Assembly: GCA_023422695.1 (NCBI GenBank)
Contig: JAFAGN010000115.1
Location: forward strand, 1-9,809
Length of the DNA stretch: 9,809 nt
Direction: 5' to 3'
Source: Pseudomonadota bacterium
Lineage (GTDB): Bacteria; Pseudomonadota; Alphaproteobacteria; Sphingomonadales; Sphingomonadaceae
The position numbers and the translations under genes are program-made. The notes under the pieces are model-generated. The model did no database searches. It was not told the origin of the DNA and was given only the letters and a program-made list of their open reading frames with translations. Of this stretch, positions 6,455 through 9,809 are shown one piece after another. How positions within the stretch are numbered: the first letter of the stretch is position 1; each line of letters opens with the position of its first letter.

Positions 6455-6473
6455 ATCTAAACAGTGTCAAGAT
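6455..6473. promoter_or_regulatory. Predicted TetR operator, copy 2
   Basis: ATCTAAACAGTGTCAAGAT is a 19-bp pseudo-palindrome with 7 of 9 symmetric pairs, centred at 6464, exactly 35 bp from copy 1. On the minus strand it contains TTGACA (6470-6465), a perfect -35 hexamer pointing to the ABA4-like gene, although no good -10 follows at 16-18 bp. It ends 10 bp before the chosen tetR start, so binding would also repress the regulator itself. Confidence 0.7.
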
Positions 6474-6483
6474 AGGAAAAACG

Positions 6484-7071
6484 GTGCGTGGCTATCATCA
6501 CGGCGATTTGCGCGCGGCGCTCATCGCGGCGGCCGAAACGGTGATTACCGAGCGCGGAGTCGATGGCTTTTCCCTGCGCGAAGCGGCGCGCCGCGCCGGG
6601 GTATCACCCGCTGCGCCCGGTCATCATTTCGGCGATGCGCGCGGCTTGCTCACCGCCGTCGCGACGGCGGCTTTTATCGAACTGGGCGATGTCCTCGCCG
6701 CTGCGGCGGCAATCGCAGGCGACCGCCGTACTCGCCTTGAGGCACAGGGAACCGCCTATGTCGGCTTCGCGATCGCCCATCCGGCGGCGTTCGACCTGAT
6801 GTGGCGGCGCGCCGTGGTCGACGCCGCCGATCCCGATTTCGCCGCCGCGGGTCACCGCGCCTTTGCGATTCTCGACGCGGTGGTCCGTGCAGGGGAACCG
6901 CCGGTCGCCGACCCGCTCGATCCGGCGCTAGCTCACACCGTCGCGGCGTGGTCGATCGTCCATGGTTTCGCGAAGCTGGTCGTCGAAGATGTGTTCGGCA
7001 GCGACCCAGATACCCGCCAACGCGCCGCTGCCGCGCTGCTCCCCGGAGTGCTGGCGTCGCTCGATATCTGA
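6484..7071 (+). CDS. TetR/AcrR-family transcriptional regulator, WHG-domain type
   Basis: The 195-residue protein is a one-component DNA-binding regulator. The N-terminus RGYHHGDLRAALI leads into a TetR helix-turn-helix, with FSLREAARRAGVSP followed by GHHFGDARGLL, where the second part is the recognition region. The C-terminal half is alpha-helical and holds AAWSIVHGFAKLVVED, the Trp...His-Gly pattern of the WHG (TetR_C_33-like) ligand domain. I chose GTG 6484, which has AGGA 7-10 bp upstream and places YHHG at the expected N-terminal position. An in-frame GTG at 6445 would put operator copy 2 inside the gene. It is divergent from the ABA4-like gene with two operator-like sites between, so autoregulation and control of that operon are likely. 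The ligand is unknown. It is followed by the M28 gene 85 bp later, probably a separate unit. Confidence 0.9.
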   Translation: MRGYHHGDLRAALIAAAETVITERGVDGFSLREAARRAGVSPAAPGHHFGDARGLLTAVATAAFIELGDVLAAAAAIAGDRRTRLEAQGTAYVGFAIAHPAAFDLMWRRAVVDAADPDFAAAGHRAFAILDAVVRAGEPPVADPLDPALAHTVAAWSIVHGFAKLVVEDVFGSDPDTRQRAAAALLPGVLASLDI

Positions 7072-7156
7072 CGGACGCGCATCGCGGTCTGCGCGCTTCA
7101 ATGTCGCGGCGAAACCGCCTAGGCTGGCCGCTCATCAACCGGGAAGCCTTGTCCTC

Positions 7157-8815
7157 ATGACCCTACGCCTCGCCGCCGCCGCGCTCGTTGCCGCCGTTTC
7201 GATCCCCGCCATCGCGCAGACCGCCCCGGCGATTGACCCCGCCCGGCTGACCGAAACCGTGCGCACCCTTGCCTCGGACCAGTTCCAGGGCCGCGCGCCG
7301 GGAACGATCGGCGAGGAACGCACCATCGGCTATCTGATCGGGCGGCTTCAGGCGCTCGGGCTCGAACCCGCGGGCGTCGACGGCGACTGGACCCAGCCGG
7401 TGCCGTTGCTCCACACCCGCCTTGGTACCCCCACCAAACTTGCGTTCGACCGCAACGGCGCCGCTACGCCGCTGGCCTATGGCTCCGACATCTATGTCTC
7501 GACGCTCCAGCCCAAGGATCAGGCGGTCGTCTACAATGCCCCGCTGGTCTTCGTCGGCTACGGCGTCACCGCCCCCGAACGCGGCTGGGACGATTTCAAG
7601 GGCCAGGATCTGAAGGGCAAGGTCGCGGTCTTCCTGATCAACGACCCCGATTTTGTCGCGACGAAGGGCGAGGACGCGTTCGGCAAGTTCGGCGGTCGGA
7701 CGATGACCTATTATGGCCGCTGGACCTACAAGTTCGAAGAGGCGTCGCGGCGCGGCGCGATCGCGGCGCTGATCGTCCATGACACCGACGGCGTCGGCTA
7801 TGGCTGGAACGTCGTCAAAAGCGGCAGCGGCGAAAATTACGGCTTGGTCGTGCCGCCCGAAAAGGTCACCAGTCTCGCGCTGCAAGGCTGGATTTCGGGC
7901 GAGACCGCGACCACGCTCTTCGCCAACGCCGGTCACGACCTTGCCAAGCTGCGCGTCGCCGCGCGGCGCAAGGATTTCAAACCCGTCGACCTTGGCACCC
8001 GCTTCAACGCCGCGATCCCGGTGACGCAGGCGGTCGTGCAAAGCCAGAATGTCCTCGCGAAAATCCCCGGGGCCAAACGCCCCGACGAGGTCGTGATGTA
8101 TGGCGCGCATTGGGACGCCTATGGTGAGGGCGCGCCCGACGAGCAGGGCCGCATCTACCGCGCCGGGGCCAACGACGACGCGCTCGGCGTCGCGGGGTTG
8201 TTCGAAATCGCGCGCGGCTTCAAGGCCGCACCGCCGCCCGACCGCAGCATCGTCTTCGCCTTCTGGACCGCCGAGGAGCGCGGCCTGCTCGGCTCCGAAG
8301 CCTATGCCGTGAACCCGATCTTTCCAGTCGAAAAGACCGTCGCCAACCTCGGCCTCGACATCCTGCAGACCGCGGGCCGCGCCAGAGACGTCATCCTCGT
8401 CGGCAAGGGCCAAGGCACGCTGGAGGACGATCTCGCGCGTGTCACCGCGGCGCAGGGCCGCACGGTGTCGGTCGAAAGCCTGCCCGAACGCGGTCTGTTC
8501 TACCGCGCCGACCATTTCAGCATGGCGAAGCGCGGCGTCCCCGTGCTGCTGATGATGGGCATCGCGGGCGCCTCGGACCTCGTGGGCGGCGGCAAGCCCG
8601 CCGGACAGGCGTGGGTCGATGCCTATACCGGCAAATGCTATCATCAGGCCTGCGACGCGTGGGGTCCGGACTGGAACCTCGATGGCGCGGTGCAGGATAT
8701 TTCGCTGTTCTATACGATCGGCGACGAACTGGCGCGCTCGGCGCGCTGGCCGGGCTGGAAGGACGGCAGCGAATTCAAGGCGATCCGCGACCAGAGCGCC
8801 GCGGCGCGCAAATAG
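7157..8815 (+). CDS. Secreted M28-family zinc metallopeptidase with PA-like insert
   Basis: This encodes a 552-residue exopeptidase-type protein. A Sec signal peptide ends at about residue 20 (IPAIA|Q), so it is periplasmic or secreted. An N-terminal region with LASDQFQGRAPGT is followed by a PA-like domain at roughly 130-270 (GYGVTAPERGWDDFKGQDLKGKVAVF, two segments). The catalytic M28 domain has His318 and Asp320 (GAHWDAYG), the bridging Asp340 (GANDDALG), catalytic Glu373 with Glu374 (TAEERG), Asp401 (LGLDILQ) and His496 (CYHQACD), so the two-zinc site looks complete. M28 enzymes of this layout are aminopeptidases or carboxypeptidases; which one is not clear from sequence. ATG 7157 is supported by the signal peptide; GGGAAG lies about 10 bp upstream. 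It stands alone between the tetR gene and a palindrome, and converges on pnp. Confidence 0.93.
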   Translation: MTLRLAAAALVAAVSIPAIAQTAPAIDPARLTETVRTLASDQFQGRAPGTIGEERTIGYLIGRLQALGLEPAGVDGDWTQPVPLLHTRLGTPTKLAFDRNGAATPLAYGSDIYVSTLQPKDQAVVYNAPLVFVGYGVTAPERGWDDFKGQDLKGKVAVFLINDPDFVATKGEDAFGKFGGRTMTYYGRWTYKFEEASRRGAIAALIVHDTDGVGYGWNVVKSGSGENYGLVVPPEKVTSLALQGWISGETATTLFANAGHDLAKLRVAARRKDFKPVDLGTRFNAAIPVTQAVVQSQNVLAKIPGAKRPDEVVMYGAHWDAYGEGAPDEQGRIYRAGANDDALGVAGLFEIARGFKAAPPPDRSIVFAFWTAEERGLLGSEAYAVNPIFPVEKTVANLGLDILQTAGRARDVILVGKGQGTLEDDLARVTAAQGRTVSVESLPERGLFYRADHFSMAKRGVPVLLMMGIAGASDLVGGGKPAGQAWVDAYTGKCYHQACDAWGPDWNLDGAVQDISLFYTIGDELARSARWPGWKDGSEFKAIRDQSAAARK

Positions 8816-8843
8816 CGCGACGTGCGGATGATCTGATCCATCG

Positions 8844-8927
8844 TCCGTTCGTGTCGAGCGAAGTCGAGACACCCATCGTCGTTGCGCTGCACCGATGGGT
8901 GTCTCGACTTCGCTCGACACGAACGGA
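8844..8927. repeat. REP-like perfect palindrome between convergent M28 gene and pnp
   Basis: The arms 8844-8878 and 8893-8927 are perfectly complementary over 35 bp around a 14-nt loop (8879-8892). The core TGTCGAGCGAAGTCGAGAC contains two TCGAG units. I recall this core as a widespread intergenic repeat in sphingomonads. It differs in sequence from the palindrome at 3917-3985 but has the same size and the same setting, between two convergent genes. It starts 28 bp after the M28 stop codon and may serve as that gene's transcript end. A short reading frame that crosses it is not a gene. Confidence 0.88.
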
Positions 8928-8987
8928 AACTGAACTGGTGCTGATTTACCGCCTGTCTCTCTAGCGCCGCGTTCGCGGCAGCAGCGC

Positions 8988-9018
8988 AAAAAAGGGGCCG
9001 CCTCTCGGCAGCCCCTTT
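8988..9018 (-). terminator. Intrinsic terminator of pnp
   Basis: On the minus strand AAAGGGGC (9018-9011) pairs with GCCCCTTT (8998-8991). After one mismatch GCC pairs with GGC around a GAGA (GNRA-type) tetraloop. The 3' arm continues into a T run to 8988, giving six consecutive T. It lies 22 bp beyond the pnp stop and fits a Rho-independent terminator for pnp well. Confidence 0.88.
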
Positions 9019-9040
9019 CCCTGTTCGATAAATCGAAAGC

Positions 9041-9809
9041 TCAGTCCTTCAGGAAGTCGGGCACATGGCCCTGATCTTCCGGACCTTCGCTACGCTCGCG
9101 GCGGGGGCCACGGTCACCGCCATCACGGCGCGGACCACGATCGCGGCCGCTACGACCACGGTCACCGCGACCCTCGCCGTCACGGCGCGGACCGCGATCA
9201 CCGCGCGGTTCGCGCGGCGGGCGGGTGTCTTCCAGCTCTTCGCCGGTTTCCTGGTTCACGACGCGCATCGACAGGCGAACCTTGCCGCGCTGGTCGATCT
9301 CGAGGACCTTGACCTTGACTTCCTGGCCTTCGCTCAGGACGTCGGCGACCTTCTCGACGCGCTCGTTGGCGATTTCGCTGACGTGGACGAGACCGTCCTT
9401 GCCGCCCATGAAGTTCACGAACGCACCGAAATCGACGAGGTTGACGACCTTGCCGTCATAGATCTTGCCGACTTCGGCTTCCTCCACGATGCCGCTGATC
9501 CACTTGCGCGCGGCTTCGATCTGGTCGAGATCGCTCGACGAGATCTTGATCAGGCCTTCGTCGTCGATGTCGACCTTGGCGCCGGTGGTCGCGACGATCT
9601 CGCGGATCACCTTGCCGCCGGTGCCGATGACGTCGCGAATCTTCGACTTGTCGATCTGCATCGTCTCGATGCGCGGCGCGTGCGCCGACAATTCGCTGCG
9701 GGTTTCGCCGAGCGCCTTGTTCATTTCACCGAGGATGTGCGCGCGGCCTTCCTTGGCCTGGTTCAGTGCAGCTTCGAAGATTTCGCGCGTAATGCCCGCG
9801 ATCTTGATG
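9041..9809 (-). CDS. pnp: Polyribonucleotide nucleotidyltransferase (PNPase), C-terminal part
   Basis: Only the 3' part is in the window; the frame stays open through position 9809, so this is partial by truncation, not broken. PNPase is a phosphorolytic 3'-5' exoribonuclease of the RNA degradosome. Seen in order: the end of the second RNase PH region (KIAGITREIFEAALNQAKEG, then ILGEMNKAL), a KH domain with GTGGK (9611-9625), and an S1 domain from VGKIYDGKVVNLVDFGAF to KVRLSMR. A charged tail of about 60 residues follows, rich in Arg, Gly and Asp, with three copies of DRGPRR, ending in GHVPDFLKD. The in-frame Met at 9724 is internal and not a start. Such tails are common in alphaproteobacterial PNPases and may bind RNA or partner proteins. 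It has its own terminator. Confidence 0.97.
   Translation of the reverse strand, partial: IKIAGITREIFEAALNQAKEGRAHILGEMNKALGETRSELSAHAPRIETMQIDKSKIRDVIGTGGKVIREIVATTGAKVDIDDEGLIKISSSDLDQIEAARKWISGIVEEAEVGKIYDGKVVNLVDFGAFVNFMGGKDGLVHVSEIANERVEKVADVLSEGQEVKVKVLEIDQRGKVRLSMRVVNQETGEELEDTRPPREPRGDRGPRRDGEGRGDRGRSGRDRGPRRDGGDRGPRRERSEGPEDQGHVPDFLKD

Noticed and set aside
8611..8964. Small reading frame through the palindrome after the M28 gene
   Set aside because: Its first half is out of frame with M28 coding sequence and the rest is the inverted repeat, so it is not an independent gene.
7163..8989. Long minus-strand reading frame (608 codons) opposite the M28 gene
   Set aside because: The M28 frame has a signal peptide and a complete zinc site; the opposite frame has no recognisable domain and runs through the palindrome at 8844-8927.

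Overview
The window is GC-rich chromosomal DNA from an alphaproteobacterium, most likely a sphingomonad (Sphingopyxis or Sphingomonas type). The assignment rests on the codon bias toward G/C in third position, the family-level look of each protein, and intergenic palindromes with cores CCCTGAGCCTGTCGAAGG and TGTCGAGCGAAGTCGAGAC, which I recall as abundant in sphingomonad genomes. I could not run a search. There are no phage, IS, plasmid, CRISPR, tRNA or rRNA signatures, and most genes look like core or shell genes.

Layout. Positions 1-74 hold a hairpin-rich repeat at the end of creD. creD (minus, 75-1559) encodes an inner-membrane protein. A strong intrinsic terminator (1661-1696) separates it from torF (minus, 1725-2474), a TorF-type putative porin. 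torF is divergent from ispG (plus, 2737-3888), an essential iron-sulfur enzyme of the MEP isoprenoid pathway, across a 262-bp regulatory gap. ispG converges on the next block, and a 31-bp-arm palindrome (3917-3985) sits between them.

The second block is three minus-strand genes with short gaps: an ABA4-like membrane protein (5964-6407), a 2-oxoglutarate/Fe(II) oxygenase (5183-5908) and a prolyl aminopeptidase (4011-5105). Divergent from them is a TetR/AcrR-family regulator with a WHG-type C-terminal domain (plus, 6484-7071). The 76-bp gap between the two starts carries two copies of a 19-bp pseudo-palindrome, ATCTnAACAnTGnnAAGAT, which I read as twin TetR operators. This divergon is the most interesting part of the window: it predicts that an uncharacterised bacterial ABA4-like protein, and perhaps the two enzymes after it, respond to a small ligand.

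The third block is a secreted M28-family metallopeptidase with a PA-like insert (plus, 7157-8815). It converges on the 3' part of pnp (minus, 9041 to the window edge). Between them lie a perfect 35-bp-arm palindrome (8844-8927) and the pnp terminator (8988-9018). Both large palindromes lie between convergent genes, so they may act as bidirectional transcript ends.

I found no clear new multi-gene defence or metabolic system. The long antisense reading frames over creD, ispG, pip and the M28 gene are shadows of high GC content.
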